Assembly (NCBI RefSeq): GCF_017639855.1
Contig: NZ_CP072115.1
Location: forward strand, 1,364,001 to 1,428,000
From: Streptococcus sp. zg-86
GTDB taxonomy: Bacteria; Bacillota; Bacilli; Lactobacillales; Streptococcaceae
Direction of reading: 5' to 3'
Length of the DNA: 64,000 bases
Shown piece after piece: positions 41,520-50,760 of the stretch. The position numbers were made by a program, and so were the translations under genes. Under the pieces are notes generated by a model. The model saw nothing but the letters and a program-made list of their open reading frames with translations. It was not told the DNA's origin and ran no database searches. Each line of letters opens with the position of its first letter. Within the stretch, counting starts at the first letter, position 1.

Positions 41520-42416
41520 ATGTCCACACTTTTAGCCTTACAATCCTTAACAAAACAGTATGCCTCTCAAAAGGCTGTCAACCACATTTCCTTCTCCATT
41601 CAAAAAGGGGAAATCTGTGGTCTTGTCGGAGAAAATGGAGCAGGAAAGACGACTCTTTTGCGAATCCTCTCTGGTCTAATCGCACCAACATCCGGTGAAA
41701 TTTTTTCATCCCAACCCTATCGCATCGGTGCACTCATTGAATCACCTGCTCTGCAACCAAATCTCTCAGCGGAAGGAAATCTTCACTATATTGCCCTACA
41801 ACTAGGATTAAAAAATAGACAGCAGATTATTGAAGAAACTCTTGAAATAGTTGGTCTCCAAGAGGTTGATCCACACAAGAAAGCTAAGGATTTTTCCCTT
41901 GGTATGCGGCAAAGACTAGCGATTGCTATGGCTATCTTGGATCGTCCAGATTTTCTCATTCTCGATGAACCTATCAACGGCTTAGACCCCGCAGGTATCC
42001 GAGATATGCGAAATATCATTCTTACTCTACGTGAACAGTACAACATGACTATTTTAATCTCTAGCCATATCTTATCAGAATTAGAATTAGTCGTAGATCG
42101 ATATATTATCATGCATAAAGGGAAAATCTTACGACAATTTTCAAAAACAGAACTCCAACAAGAACTAGAAGAAAAACTCTATCTAGCAACAACTAATCTT
42201 GAAGCAACTAAAATTCTTCTGCAAAAACAAGACATTTCGTTCCAAGAAGAAGATGATTACCTCATTCTTCCAAAGGAGACAGAGATTATGTCCCTCATAG
42301 CACAGCTAATTCACGAACATATTGAACTAAAAGCAATTTTCAATAAGAAAATCGCTTTTGAAAACTACTATCTACAACTCATTCAAGAAGGAGAATCTAG
42401 CAATGAATTATCTTAA
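41520..42416 (+). CDS. ABC transporter ATPase, BcrA/lantibiotic-protection type
   Basis: 298 residues. Walker A GLVGENGAGKTTLLR (about 36-50), signature LGMRQRLAIAMA (note LSLGM-type, typical of the BcrA/DrrA subgroup), Walker B FLILDEPINGLDPAG and switch His in ILISSHIL. Powers export or protection against peptide antibiotics. Starts after GGAAAGGAGACAAC. Overlaps the permease by 14 nt. Divergent from the Rgg regulator. Confidence 0.92.
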   Translation: MSTLLALQSLTKQYASQKAVNHISFSIQKGEICGLVGENGAGKTTLLRILSGLIAPTSGEIFSSQPYRIGALIESPALQPNLSAEGNLHYIALQLGLKNRQQIIEETLEIVGLQEVDPHKKAKDFSLGMRQRLAIAMAILDRPDFLILDEPINGLDPAGIRDMRNIILTLREQYNMTILISSHILSELELVVDRYIIMHKGKILRQFSKTELQQELEEKLYLATTNLEATKILLQKQDISFQEEDDYLILPKETEIMSLIAQLIHEHIELKAIFNKKIAFENYYLQLIQEGESSNELS

Positions 42417-43098
42417 AGCAGACCTTTATCGTATCCTAAAAGAAAGAAAACTGATTTTATCCCTTTCAATCCTAATTGCCTTATCACTACTATCTGCCTT
42501 TTTACTCAGCAGTAGCCCTTCAAAGGAGGATTCCTATAGCCTAATTCAGCTCTTGACACAGTTTCTTCCACTCTTTTTTCTTGCTCCTACAAATCTCCTA
42601 TTTGGAGAAGATTTCCATCACCGAACAATTAACAATCTCATTGTCAAAAAACAAAAACGAAATGCTATTTTTCTCTACAAAATTCTCACAAATCTTGTTA
42701 TCAACCTACTATACATCCTTTTTGCTTACACTCTAGCACTTCTCATGCGTATTCTTCTAGGAGGCGAAGTTGATATCACAACTAGTCGGTCGATTTTTAT
42801 TCACCAACTCCCTCTTTACATCTGCATTATCCTACTCTCTTCTACCCTCTTTATCGCCTTTAAGAAAATCAATCAGTCCTATCTTTCCTTTATTCTCATC
42901 GTTCTCCTGTTCGATAATGTTCTTCATCTGATTACAAATAATCTTCTTCATATTTCTATTCCCAATGACATTTTCTTATTTCGCGCTTTACAAAATATGG
43001 ATACAAATTGGACTGCTAGCACAATCATCGCTTGCTTTTTTACAATTATCTACCTTATAAGTAGCTATCACTTATTCAAAAAGAAAGAATTGAAATAA
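42403..43098 (+). CDS. ABC transporter permease partner
   Basis: 231 residues from ATG 42403 (AAGAAGGAG upstream). Six membrane segments in the ABC-2 pattern: a first helix at about 17-36, a pair around 48-66, then helices near 100-120, 140-158, 165-183 and 203-222. It forms the channel with the preceding ATPase. The substrate is unknown; the family includes bacitracin and lantibiotic resistance permeases. Confidence 0.85.
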   Translation: MNYLKADLYRILKERKLILSLSILIALSLLSAFLLSSSPSKEDSYSLIQLLTQFLPLFFLAPTNLLFGEDFHHRTINNLIVKKQKRNAIFLYKILTNLVINLLYILFAYTLALLMRILLGGEVDITTSRSIFIHQLPLYICIILLSSTLFIAFKKINQSYLSFILIVLLFDNVLHLITNNLLHISIPNDIFLFRALQNMDTNWTASTIIACFFTIIYLISSYHLFKKKELK

Positions 43099-43103
43099 CT
43101 TCA

Positions 43104-43318
43104 GAGGCTGGGACAAACCTCCATTGTGACTTCGTCCTTACCCACAAAAGAATGTAATCTGGGAAGAGTACGTATAAAAAAATGAGTGTGAACATTATAA
43201 TATAAAAAAGCTGAGCAAAGCTCTTCAAATAGTAAAAACACATAAGATCATGTTCTCTGAACCTTGATTTTATGTGTTTTTTTATATTTTGACTCAAAAC
43301 TGAGCTTGTCCCAACCTC
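43104..43318. terminator. Nested inverted-repeat element with terminator
   Basis: Outer arms GAGGCTGGGACAA (43104-43116) and TTGTCCCAACCTC (43306-43318) enclose an inner hairpin, AAAACACATAAGATCA paired with TTGATTTTATGTGTTTT (43234-43284), with T runs on both sides. It terminates the ABC operon. A 96-aa frame across it is not considered a gene. Confidence 0.75.
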
Positions 43319-43353
43319 TTTTTCATTTCTACAAGATAAGAGCGTAACGGATT

Positions 43354-43647
43354 CTATTCTATCCATTTCTTTTTTATTCGCCTATAAATTGAACCGAAAA
43401 AGTGGAACAAACTCCTTAACATAAAGCAAAGGAAGAAAAGCACTAGGAGCCCAAACAGCCTTGCTAGATTCATCACATCAAGCAAAAAAAGATGCCAACC
43501 AACTACAATCAGGAGAACAAGGACCCACCTCACTCCCCAGCTAAGCTTTCGTTTAATGACCCACTCTAAAAAGTCTTCTCCTGCATGGCTTCTTGTTTCT
43601 TGATATTCTTCTTTGATTTTGTTGATTTTTCCCATTGCGCTATCCAT
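43354..43647 (-). CDS. Small two-helix membrane protein, unknown
   Basis: 97 residues: a polar N-terminus (KINKIKEEYQETRSHAGEDF), two hydrophobic helices (about 38-56 and 58-80) and a basic tail RRIKKKWIE. GAGGG lies 7 nt before ATG 43647. No recognised domain. The 3' end overlaps a 56-bp sequence duplicated at 40139-40194. Alone between repeats, so its status is moderate. Confidence 0.55.
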   Translation of the reverse strand: MDSAMGKINKIKEEYQETRSHAGEDFLEWVIKRKLSWGVRWVLVLLIVVGWHLFLLDVMNLARLFGLLVLFFLCFMLRSLFHFFGSIYRRIKKKWIE

Positions 43648-43823
43648 TTGTCTACCCTCACACTATGAAACTATCCAAAACACAAGCAACAAAGCCCTTA
43701 CAGGATCGTATTCTTTTCTTACTATTATATCCTACTTCAATGGCTCGGTCAATTATTTTCAGAAAATTCTGTTCTTTTAGTTGAGCCAATCAGCACATCA
43801 AGCCTTACCCCTACTGACTGCTG

Positions 43824-43914
43824 TATAGTGGATTGATACTCGTCAAAAATCAAACTCTGATGTCGTTAACTCGCCTTGCTGAACGATGTCCTAACCTTTA
43901 TGCAATTCACTATA
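43824..43914. mobile_element. MITE-A/MITE-C hybrid remnant (91 bp)
   Basis: Begins TATAGTGGATTGA and ends GCAATTCACTATA like MITE-A, but the middle is the left half of MITE-C (TACTCGTCAAAAATCAAA to GCCTTGCTGAAC). It is explained by deletion between the nested elements seen intact at 19135-19726. The surrounding gap 43648-43961 has nothing else beyond a terminator. Confidence 0.7.
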
Positions 43915-43920
43915 ATACGT

Positions 43921-43951
43921 AAAAACTGCTGGACGGAAGATCCAACAGTTT
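43921..43951 (-). terminator. Terminator of the MFS gene
   Basis: Minus strand AAACTGTTGGATCTTCCGTCC then AGCAGTTTTT: a 9-10 bp stem ending in T5. Confidence 0.85.
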
Positions 43952-43961
43952 CTTCTTTTCA

Positions 43962-45125
43962 TCACACAATCACATCTTCTTTTTCAATCAAGAAAATCGT
44001 GACTATCATGCCAAGTGTGACAAGCAGTAGACTGATAATCAGGGGTACCCAAGAAGCTGCAATCGAATAGCTATACCCTAAAACAGCAGGTCCTATCGCT
44101 GCAATGAGATAGCCTCCGGTCTGAACCATCCCTGATAAGCGAGCCGTTGCTTGACTATTACTAGTTTTTAGGGACAGCGACAACATCATGTAAGGGAACA
44201 AAGCACTGACAGATAAGCCGAGCAAGAGATGAATAATCAACCACATGATAAAGGTTGTTGGTGTGAATAACATCAGGACGAGACCCATTAGGGTTAGGCA
44301 AGATAAGCCAGTCATCATGATTGCTCGTTGCTCTTTTTTCAGGCGTGAGACAATTCCAGGAATCACCATGGAAACAGGTATACTCACCAAACTAAAAATC
44401 CCAGCTAAAAATCCTGCCTGAGCTTGAGCTAAACCTGCGGTTTGTGCCATCGTTGGCAACCATGTCAACTCGGTGTAAAAGAGCATGGATTGCAGACCAC
44501 TAAAGACTAGAAAAATGACCGCATACTTGTTCTTCCAAAGCGATGAAGTTGCCATTACTTCTGTTTGGGCAGTATGATGATTCTGTCGCATATTTGGGAG
44601 CCAAAACAGAAAAGCTAGTCCGACAAAGCCTGTCACCAAGATGATAAAGAAAGACCATGATGTTGCTGCCACAATGGGAACAGCCACCATTGATGCTACC
44701 GTAGACATGAGCCCCATCATCGTAATGTATAGGGTGGTATATAGACCAATCTTATGCGGAAAACTGGCTGCAACGATACTGGGCAATAAGACATTAATCA
44801 TAGCAATGGTTGCCCCTACTAGAATCGTTCCCAAATACAAAAAAGGAAGATTGACAATCCGCAACAGCGAGCCGATTGCCATAGTGAGTAAGACCCCACT
44901 CATCAACCGCTCCATGCCAAAGCGATTGGCTACTTTCGGAGCGATAGAAGAGCAGAGAGCAAACATGAGAAGCGGAATAGAAGTAAGAAGCCCCAACTCA
45001 CTGACCGACACTCCCAAGCTACTTGCAATATCTGTTAAAATCGGAGGAATGGCTGTAATCGGCACGCGCATCACCGCTCCTAACATCACAATTCCTACTG
45101 CAACAAAGACTGATTGTTTCTTCAT
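43962..45125 (-). CDS. MFS transporter, CynX/NimT type
   Basis: 387 residues, twelve membrane segments. Residue patterns such as AVMRVPITAIPPILTDIASSLGVS at the N-terminus and RLSGMVQTGGYLIAAIGPA in helix 10-11 are those of the cyanate/nitroimidazole (CynX/NimT/YeaN) group. The substrate is unknown. Preceded by a CAT box at 45125 with weak GAGGTTTAC. Divergent from the MetE-like gene. Confidence 0.85.
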   Translation of the reverse strand: MKKQSVFVAVGIVMLGAVMRVPITAIPPILTDIASSLGVSVSELGLLTSIPLLMFALCSSIAPKVANRFGMERLMSGVLLTMAIGSLLRIVNLPFLYLGTILVGATIAMINVLLPSIVAASFPHKIGLYTTLYITMMGLMSTVASMVAVPIVAATSWSFFIILVTGFVGLAFLFWLPNMRQNHHTAQTEVMATSSLWKNKYAVIFLVFSGLQSMLFYTELTWLPTMAQTAGLAQAQAGFLAGIFSLVSIPVSMVIPGIVSRLKKEQRAIMMTGLSCLTLMGLVLMLFTPTTFIMWLIIHLLLGLSVSALFPYMMLSLSLKTSNSQATARLSGMVQTGGYLIAAIGPAVLGYSYSIAASWVPLIISLLLVTLGMIVTIFLIEKEDVIV

Positions 45126-45211
45126 GTAAACCTCATTTTTCTAGCTGTCATTTTAGTCATTATACCATATTTCAAGGGAAGAAAATAGGCTAGAAGGGCA
45201 TTCCCATAAGA

Positions 45212-45228
45212 TATAGCTTTCGACTATA
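45212..45228. promoter_or_regulatory. Degenerate MET-box upstream of the MetE-like gene
   Basis: TATAGCTTTCGACTATA matches the TATAGTTTNAAACTATA consensus at 13 of 16 defined positions, keeping both TATAG/CTATA ends. It lies about 80 nt upstream of the gene, just before a TAGAAT -10. Suggests MtaR control shared with metA. Confidence 0.65.
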
Positions 45229-45310
45229 GCATTTCTTTCAAAATAACTATTTTTCATTTTCATCTACTTTCGATAGAATAAAAACATCAACGAGAAATGG
45301 AGAAATGAAC

Positions 45311-46459
45311 ATGACAAGATCAAGATTTCAACTCGTAGGCTCTCTCCTACGTCCAGCTGATTTACGGGACTACAAGACGCAAATCGAGCACCGTGATGAC
45401 ATCAACTATCCTTTCTATCAAGATTTTCCAGGCTACCAAGAAACGGAAACTAAGGATATCAAAGCAATTATTGCTGAACAAAAGGAAAATGGCATTGACA
45501 TCGTGACAGACGGTGAATATTCAAAATCAATGTGGCATCTTGACTTTATCTGGGGTTTCAAAGGAATCGAGCGCTATATCGCAGAACATGGTTATACCTT
45601 TAAGGATCATGACGGTGGCCATTTTGAAACACGTAAGGATATCGGTATCCGCATTACGGAAGAATTATCTGGGAAAAACCACCATTTTATCGACATTTAT
45701 AAATTGGTCAAAGCTGAAGCAGGAGATACTGCAACAAAACTAACCGTCTGGGGACCTGCTCATGCCTTTACTGAACTATCTGTCTTCGACCGCCTATATG
45801 GAGAAGGGCAGATTTACCCAACAGCAGAGGCATTACAAGCTGGAGTTGTCAAGGCCTACAAAGAATTTCTTGAAGATTACAAGACCGCTGGTGGTAAGAT
45901 TATCCAATTCGATGACTGTCTCTGGGAATTATTTGATGAAAACAACCCAGCTAGCTTCTTTGCTGACGGCAATGCTGCTCTGTCTGATTTGGCAGATTCC
46001 TTTGTCGCTCTCAACAATGAGGTAGTCGATTTCGCTCATGAACTTGGCTTGACAGTTTGGACTCACAACTGCCGTGGAAACTACGAAAGCCGTCATGCAG
46101 CTGGTGGTACCTATGAAGCTATCGCTCAAAAATTCCTCCGTGATCAACACTATGACCGCTTCTTCCTTGAGTGGGATGACGAGCGTGCTGGAGATTTAAA
46201 AGCACTTGAAAGCCTCAAAGATTCCAAAGCTGAAATCGTCTTAGGCCTCCTCTCTAGTAAGACAAACACCCTCGATGATGAAGAACGGGTCTACCAATTA
46301 CTCGAGCAAGCTAGTCAAATCATTCCAAAAGAACGCCTCTACCTTTCTCACCAATGCGGCTTTGCCTCATGTGATTCTGGAAATGAATTGTCTACTGCTG
46401 AACAATGGGCTAAAATCAAGCAAGGGCAAGAGATTGCAGAAAAATTCTGGGCAAACTAA
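45311..46459 (+). CDS. MetE C-terminal-like methyltransferase (YxjG/YxjH type)
   Basis: 382 residues from the second ATG (8 nt after GGAG). Single cobalamin-independent methionine-synthase barrel. Zinc-ligand and substrate residues fit: VGSLLRPADLR, DIVTDGEYSKSMWHLDF, IQFDDCLWELF, TVWTHNCRGNYES (His-x-Cys zinc site) and LSHQCGFAS near the end (third zinc Cys). It lacks the N-terminal half of MetE, so it may use a methyl donor other than folate polyglutamate. A MET-box upstream supports a role in methionine supply. Confidence 0.9.
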   Translation: MTRSRFQLVGSLLRPADLRDYKTQIEHRDDINYPFYQDFPGYQETETKDIKAIIAEQKENGIDIVTDGEYSKSMWHLDFIWGFKGIERYIAEHGYTFKDHDGGHFETRKDIGIRITEELSGKNHHFIDIYKLVKAEAGDTATKLTVWGPAHAFTELSVFDRLYGEGQIYPTAEALQAGVVKAYKEFLEDYKTAGGKIIQFDDCLWELFDENNPASFFADGNAALSDLADSFVALNNEVVDFAHELGLTVWTHNCRGNYESRHAAGGTYEAIAQKFLRDQHYDRFFLEWDDERAGDLKALESLKDSKAEIVLGLLSSKTNTLDDEERVYQLLEQASQIIPKERLYLSHQCGFASCDSGNELSTAEQWAKIKQGQEIAEKFWAN

Positions 46460-46479
46460 AATTCCCACTATAACATACG

Positions 46480-46513
46480 AAAAGCATAGAAATTTGTCTG
46501 TTTCTATGCTTTT
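46480..46513. terminator. Bidirectional terminator
   Basis: AAAAGCATAGAAA / TTTCTATGCTTTT with an 8-nt loop, between the convergent MetE-like and histidine-kinase genes. Confidence 0.9.
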
Positions 46514-46523
46514 CTTCTATCCT

Positions 46524-47879
46524 CTAAAAGAAAATGCTAAAGCGCATCCACTTCTCATCAATTGCTTCAAAACGGTAGGTCAACTGGTGCTGATCTAAAA
46601 TCTGCTGCACAATAAAGAGACCTAGTCCCGTTCCACCGTCCTTGCGACTACGACTGTAATCCGGTCGATAAAAGGGTTGGAAAATCTGTTTGATTTGCTC
46701 CTCGCTTAAGATTTTTTCTGCCTCATTTTCAATAATCAACTGCTGTTGGTCTACGGATAAGTGAATGTCTCCCCCAGCTTTTGTATAATGAAAGGCATTA
46801 TCTAAAATATTCTTGATTGCCTTGAGTAAATAAGTTTGATTGCCTTCTATCTCTACTGGTAAAATCTTTGCGACAAATCGATAGCCCTGTACAGTAGCCA
46901 AGGTCTGGTAAAATCCAACCTGCTCATCTAGGACATCTGATAAGGAAAAGACACTGGTTTGTTCTTCTACATCCTGCATCTCTAATTTGGAAATCGCTAG
47001 AATCGATTGGACAAGCTGCGATTGCTCTTCCAGCATTTCACGGCATTTTTTGAGGTATTTGTCCCGATTCTTAAAATCGCCAATCCCATAAATCATACCG
47101 TCTACAATACCAAGCATACCTGCAATCGGTGTCTTAAGTTCATGCGAGGTCATCCGTAAAAATTCTGCCTTGCTTCGCTCACTTTCTGCGACTTTCTCGT
47201 TTTCTAGTCGCAAGGCTTCCATATGACGCAAGAGACTTTCATAGAGTGTATTGACATCCTGCGCTAAATCAGCAATTTCATCATTTCCATTGACTTGACA
47301 GAAAACATCTGGGGATAGGCTCACCATTTTTCGGGTTGTGGCAGAAATTTGCTTGAGACGTTTGGTCGAAATTCGACTATAGATAAAGGACAGAACGACT
47401 CCTAGACACAGAGAAAAGAGCAATAAATAAGGTGATAACTCAAACAGCACCTGACTGGCGTCCGAAACGGGTTGTAGAGAATATTCGCCTTCTAAAGTAT
47501 AATTTTGACCGTCCGCATCTGTGATGACTTCTTTTAATTGGGCACGCTCATTATCTGCCACAATAAAGGGGCTGACTTGAACTGCTATCCCCTCATCCGA
47601 GGCCTCTATCTTTGGATAGTAGAGTTTTCCTGTCGCATCCGATAAAGCATACCACATACGCAGATTCTTTTTATCGTAATAGGTGAGAAGAGCCTCGATT
47701 TCCTCTTCGGATTTCCCTTGAATGCTTTGGGAAACTTGGCTAAATTCCTGCGTTACTTCTGCTGTTTTCACTGATTGGTAGTAAATCGGCATGACAAAAT
47801 ACAAAGTTGTCAGCAAAGTCGTTACGACAACAAAGACCATGCCACTTGTTAAGAGAAAGTGTTTTTTAGCAATTTTCAC
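46524..47879 (-). CDS. Sensor histidine kinase (VncS-like)
   Basis: 451 residues, GTG start overlapping the regulator's stop. A first membrane helix (about 9-30), an extracellular sensor of about 120 residues, a second helix (about 152-170), HAMP and coiled linker, then phosphoacceptor RMTSHELKTPIAGMLG (His about 246), N box KNILDNAFHY and G boxes DGGTGLGLFIVQQIL. Placed with a Vex-like ABC transporter, it resembles VncS of pneumococcus. Signal unknown. Confidence 0.88.
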   Translation of the reverse strand: MKIAKKHFLLTSGMVFVVVTTLLTTLYFVMPIYYQSVKTAEVTQEFSQVSQSIQGKSEEEIEALLTYYDKKNLRMWYALSDATGKLYYPKIEASDEGIAVQVSPFIVADNERAQLKEVITDADGQNYTLEGEYSLQPVSDASQVLFELSPYLLLFSLCLGVVLSFIYSRISTKRLKQISATTRKMVSLSPDVFCQVNGNDEIADLAQDVNTLYESLLRHMEALRLENEKVAESERSKAEFLRMTSHELKTPIAGMLGIVDGMIYGIGDFKNRDKYLKKCREMLEEQSQLVQSILAISKLEMQDVEEQTSVFSLSDVLDEQVGFYQTLATVQGYRFVAKILPVEIEGNQTYLLKAIKNILDNAFHYTKAGGDIHLSVDQQQLIIENEAEKILSEEQIKQIFQPFYRPDYSRSRKDGGTGLGLFIVQQILDQHQLTYRFEAIDEKWMRFSIFF

Positions 47880-48532
47880 TAGTCATCTCTCCCCAACTGA
47901 TACCCCATACCGGTGATGGTCACCAAAGGAATACCTGGTATCTTCTTCCGAATATTCTTAATGTGGTTATCTAGAACTCGCGTATCTAATTCGCTATAAC
48001 CCCAGATAACATCCATCAGCTGCTCTCTGGTCACAAGGTGGTACTTGCGTTTGGCGAGGGTTTCGATCAGCTCATACTCTGTCTTTGTCGGAGACATTTT
48101 TTCCCCTTTCCAATAAACAGTACAATCTTCTAAGGATACGCGTAAGTCATCAATGATAATTTCAGAATAGGTGATGGAACTACGTAAAACATTTTCAATT
48201 CGTTTCATCAAAATTAAGGGCGAAAACGGTTTAGTCACATAATCACTGATTAAATGGTTGAAGCTGACGAGCTGAGTGTATTCATCATCAAGAGCTGTCA
48301 ACATCATCACTGGTACCTGAGAAGTTTTCCGGATTTCTTTCAACACATCTAGACCACTGATAGTTGGCAGCATAATATCTAAGAGGATCAAGTCAAAGCT
48401 GTCTTGCTCAAAATAATTTAGGGCTTCTTTTCCATCTACTGCTGCCTTCACTTGGTACCCATGTTCTTTTAAAAATTCACAAATAACTTGGTTGATAGTT
48501 GCATCGTCTTCCACCACTAAAATTTTGTACAT
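47879..48532 (-). CDS. OmpR-family response regulator (VncR-like)
   Basis: 217 residues. Receiver with VVEDD, phospho-acceptor Asp in DLILLDIMLP (about 52), MMLTALDD and YVTKPF; a winged-helix output domain from about 125 (SPTKTEYELIETLAKRK, VLDNHIKNIRKKIP). Overlaps the kinase gene. Its promoter lies in the 200-nt gap after the ABC ATPase gene, which also holds a candidate sRNA on the opposite strand. Confidence 0.93.
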   Translation of the reverse strand: MYKILVVEDDATINQVICEFLKEHGYQVKAAVDGKEALNYFEQDSFDLILLDIMLPTISGLDVLKEIRKTSQVPVMMLTALDDEYTQLVSFNHLISDYVTKPFSPLILMKRIENVLRSSITYSEIIIDDLRVSLEDCTVYWKGEKMSPTKTEYELIETLAKRKYHLVTREQLMDVIWGYSELDTRVLDNHIKNIRKKIPGIPLVTITGMGYQLGRDD

Positions 48533-48599
48533 TCTTGCTCTCCTTTTCCTACTCTAATAGCTTTTTGTGAAAAAAGTTCCTTCTTTATTATACACTAGT

Positions 48600-48728
48600 T
48601 TCAAGGAAGTTTCTGTTCGTGAATCAAAAAACAGACAAAGTACAGATAACCTATTTTCCTATTTCTTGCATAAGAGTACTGGCTGAATCGTTTCCCACCA
48701 TTCAGCCAGATTTTTTCTTTTTTTATTT
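48600..48728 (+). ncRNA. Candidate sRNA between ABC ATPase and response-regulator genes
   Basis: On the plus strand TTGTGA (48565-48570), a 17-nt spacer and TTATAC (48588-48593) form a promoter. About 80 nt later a 10-bp hairpin CTGGCTGAAT/ATTCAGCCAG is followed by a long T-rich tract. No ORF or gene uses this terminator on the plus strand. The predicted transcript is about 115-125 nt. The -10 overlaps the TATAAT of the minus-strand regulator promoter, so the two would compete. Confidence 0.4.
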
Positions 48729-48731
48729 CTA

Positions 48732-49355
48732 TCAGCGAAACTGGCCATTGCGTAAAGTCAACTGCACATCTGCCATACTGGCCAAGACCTTGCTATGGGT
48801 CACCATAATGACACATTTCTTCTCCTCATGGGCAATGGTTTTTAGATGATCTACAATATCGATTGCAATGTCTTCATCCAAATTACCAGTCGGTTCATCT
48901 AGTAGCATGACGTTAGCACCAGAAACGAGGGAACGGGCAATAGCTACCCGTTGCTGCTGCCCACCTGATAATTGTAGGATATTCCGATGAATCTGCTCTT
49001 GGGACAAGCCCAAATTGAGCAAGACCTGTGGAGCAGCTTTTTTATTCACTAAGCGAATATTTTCCAAAGGAGTAAGATAGTCTAGCAAGTTGTAATTTTG
49101 AAAAACCAAGGATACATGGTTTCTGCGATAGGCTTGATAACCAATTTCTCGGACATCTTGCCCATCTAGCAATACCTGACCTGAGGTTGGCTTGTCTAGT
49201 CCTGCTAACAGCGATAATAAGGTGGTCTTTCCAGTTCCTGAATGGCCGACAATGGAATAAAAAGTCCCTTCTTCAAATTGGTAATTCAAGTTTTGAAAGA
49301 CGGATTGCTGACTAATACTTGCATAGGTATAGGATAAATCTTTAATCGCTAACAT
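48732..49355 (-). CDS. ABC ATPase, MacB/Vex2-like
   Basis: 207 residues. Walker A VGHSGTGKTTLLS, LSGGQQQRVAIARSL signature, Walker B VMLLDEPTGNLDE and His switch MVTHSK. Of the MacB/LolD group that pairs with FtsX-like permeases. Last gene of the two-permease/ATPase unit, followed by the VncRS-like genes. Confidence 0.93.
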   Translation of the reverse strand: MLAIKDLSYTYASISQQSVFQNLNYQFEEGTFYSIVGHSGTGKTTLLSLLAGLDKPTSGQVLLDGQDVREIGYQAYRRNHVSLVFQNYNLLDYLTPLENIRLVNKKAAPQVLLNLGLSQEQIHRNILQLSGGQQQRVAIARSLVSGANVMLLDEPTGNLDEDIAIDIVDHLKTIAHEEKKCVIMVTHSKVLASMADVQLTLRNGQFR

Positions 49356-49365
49356 ACTCTTCTCC

Positions 49366-50733
49366 TTATGAAATCTTCGTTAAAATATCTTTTGGCTTAT
49401 AAGACATCAGCGGTATGCTTGCAATGAGAATACCGACTACAATCAAACCAGCACATACGACCAACATCTGAGACAATTCTCTTGGTGTGAATTGTACTTG
49501 GAAATGCTTGACGGTTTGCATAATCAAGTCCGTCTGGCTATCTGCACCAAGACTATAGCCTCCTAGCTGTTTCAATATATCAGCGCGTACTGTTTTGGCA
49601 ACAGAGTCCACCGTCTGGTTGGCAAACGATTGTCCCAGCATTTGTCCTAAGAGACTAGCAACCGCAAAAGCCGGAAGGGCTAAGAGAATATTTTCAAGGA
49701 TATGCTGAGCCATAATATCCCATTTTGAACGACCAAGCGCTAGGAGTACACCCGATTCACGTAAACGACTTTGACTATTAAAAATCAAGAGCAAGATGAG
49801 TACGATAGCGCTTGTGATAATTGTCCCAATCAAGAGCCGTTTGACCGTCTTTTGCAAGAGAACAATACTCCGATTATAGGATTTTAGAGCAGGATTTTGC
49901 TCGGTTAATTGATAATTTTGCCAGTTAACCGTATCAACTGTCTGCTTAATATTGGCAATAAATGCCTTGGTGTCTGCCGATTTTTTCAAGGTATAGGTTG
50001 CTTCACTATAGAGGGTTTTTCCTGTTTCAAAACCAAATAATTCACTGGCTAATGTCGTATCGGATAAGAGAGTATTAGAAACTAATTCATCACTATAGTT
50101 AGGTCTATTGAAGGTTTTTCCTTTGAAAATTCCAATGATTTCTGCTTGAATTGGTGTCTTATCTGTCCCAATATAGCGAATCGGGTCACGACCAAGTGTC
50201 AACTGATCTCCCACTTTTAACTGGTTATGCTTGGCAAAATCTTCGTGGACAATCACCTTGTGCTTGTCTCCTGCTGTGATATGTCGACCACTGACAAGAC
50301 TGAGCATGCCGGTTGTAAACCGATTATCCTTCTCACTGGTCGAAATCCCTTCAACATTGACCACTGTTTCAAGATTTCCAGGACGATAATCCCCTTCGCT
50401 CGTTCCAATAGGGACAGGTTTTGCATTTTCTAAACTAGCAAAGGATGAAACGGATGAAACAAAGCTCTCCACATCTGGATGATGACCAATTTCTTGCAGC
50501 GCTTTTTCGGATAATTCTCCTGATCCATACCCATCTCCAACAAAAATGTTGCTGGCAGATAATGTAACTGTCTGGGCAATATTATTTTTTTCAATCACCT
50601 TTCCCGACATAGATTTGGATAGGGCCATGACTGCCACTAAGGAGCTAGCAACTGTGGCAAAGAGGAAAAAGGTAACCAGATTTCTGACTGTTTTTCGTCG
50701 TAAATAATACAACGCTCTCGTAATAAATGACAT
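49366..50733 (-). CDS. FtsX-like ABC permease (Vex3-like)
   Basis: 455 residues. First helix at about 20-40, an extracellular MacB-type periplasmic-core domain (about 45-300), then three C-terminal helices (about 300-322, 347-370 and 425-447) with LALGRSKWDIMAQHILENI typical of FtsX domains. It starts 27 nt after the other permease and is followed by the ATPase after 10 nt. Mechanotransmission-type exporters of this family move peptides or sense antimicrobial peptides. Confidence 0.88.
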   Translation of the reverse strand: MSFITRALYYLRRKTVRNLVTFFLFATVASSLVAVMALSKSMSGKVIEKNNIAQTVTLSASNIFVGDGYGSGELSEKALQEIGHHPDVESFVSSVSSFASLENAKPVPIGTSEGDYRPGNLETVVNVEGISTSEKDNRFTTGMLSLVSGRHITAGDKHKVIVHEDFAKHNQLKVGDQLTLGRDPIRYIGTDKTPIQAEIIGIFKGKTFNRPNYSDELVSNTLLSDTTLASELFGFETGKTLYSEATYTLKKSADTKAFIANIKQTVDTVNWQNYQLTEQNPALKSYNRSIVLLQKTVKRLLIGTIITSAIVLILLLIFNSQSRLRESGVLLALGRSKWDIMAQHILENILLALPAFAVASLLGQMLGQSFANQTVDSVAKTVRADILKQLGGYSLGADSQTDLIMQTVKHFQVQFTPRELSQMLVVCAGLIVVGILIASIPLMSYKPKDILTKIS

Positions 50734-50760
50734 GATTTCTCCTTTGTATCTTCATGTAGC

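Noticed and set aside
43076..43366. 96-codon minus-strand ORF
   Set aside because: It covers a terminator and inverted-repeat element, and the product has no credible start site.
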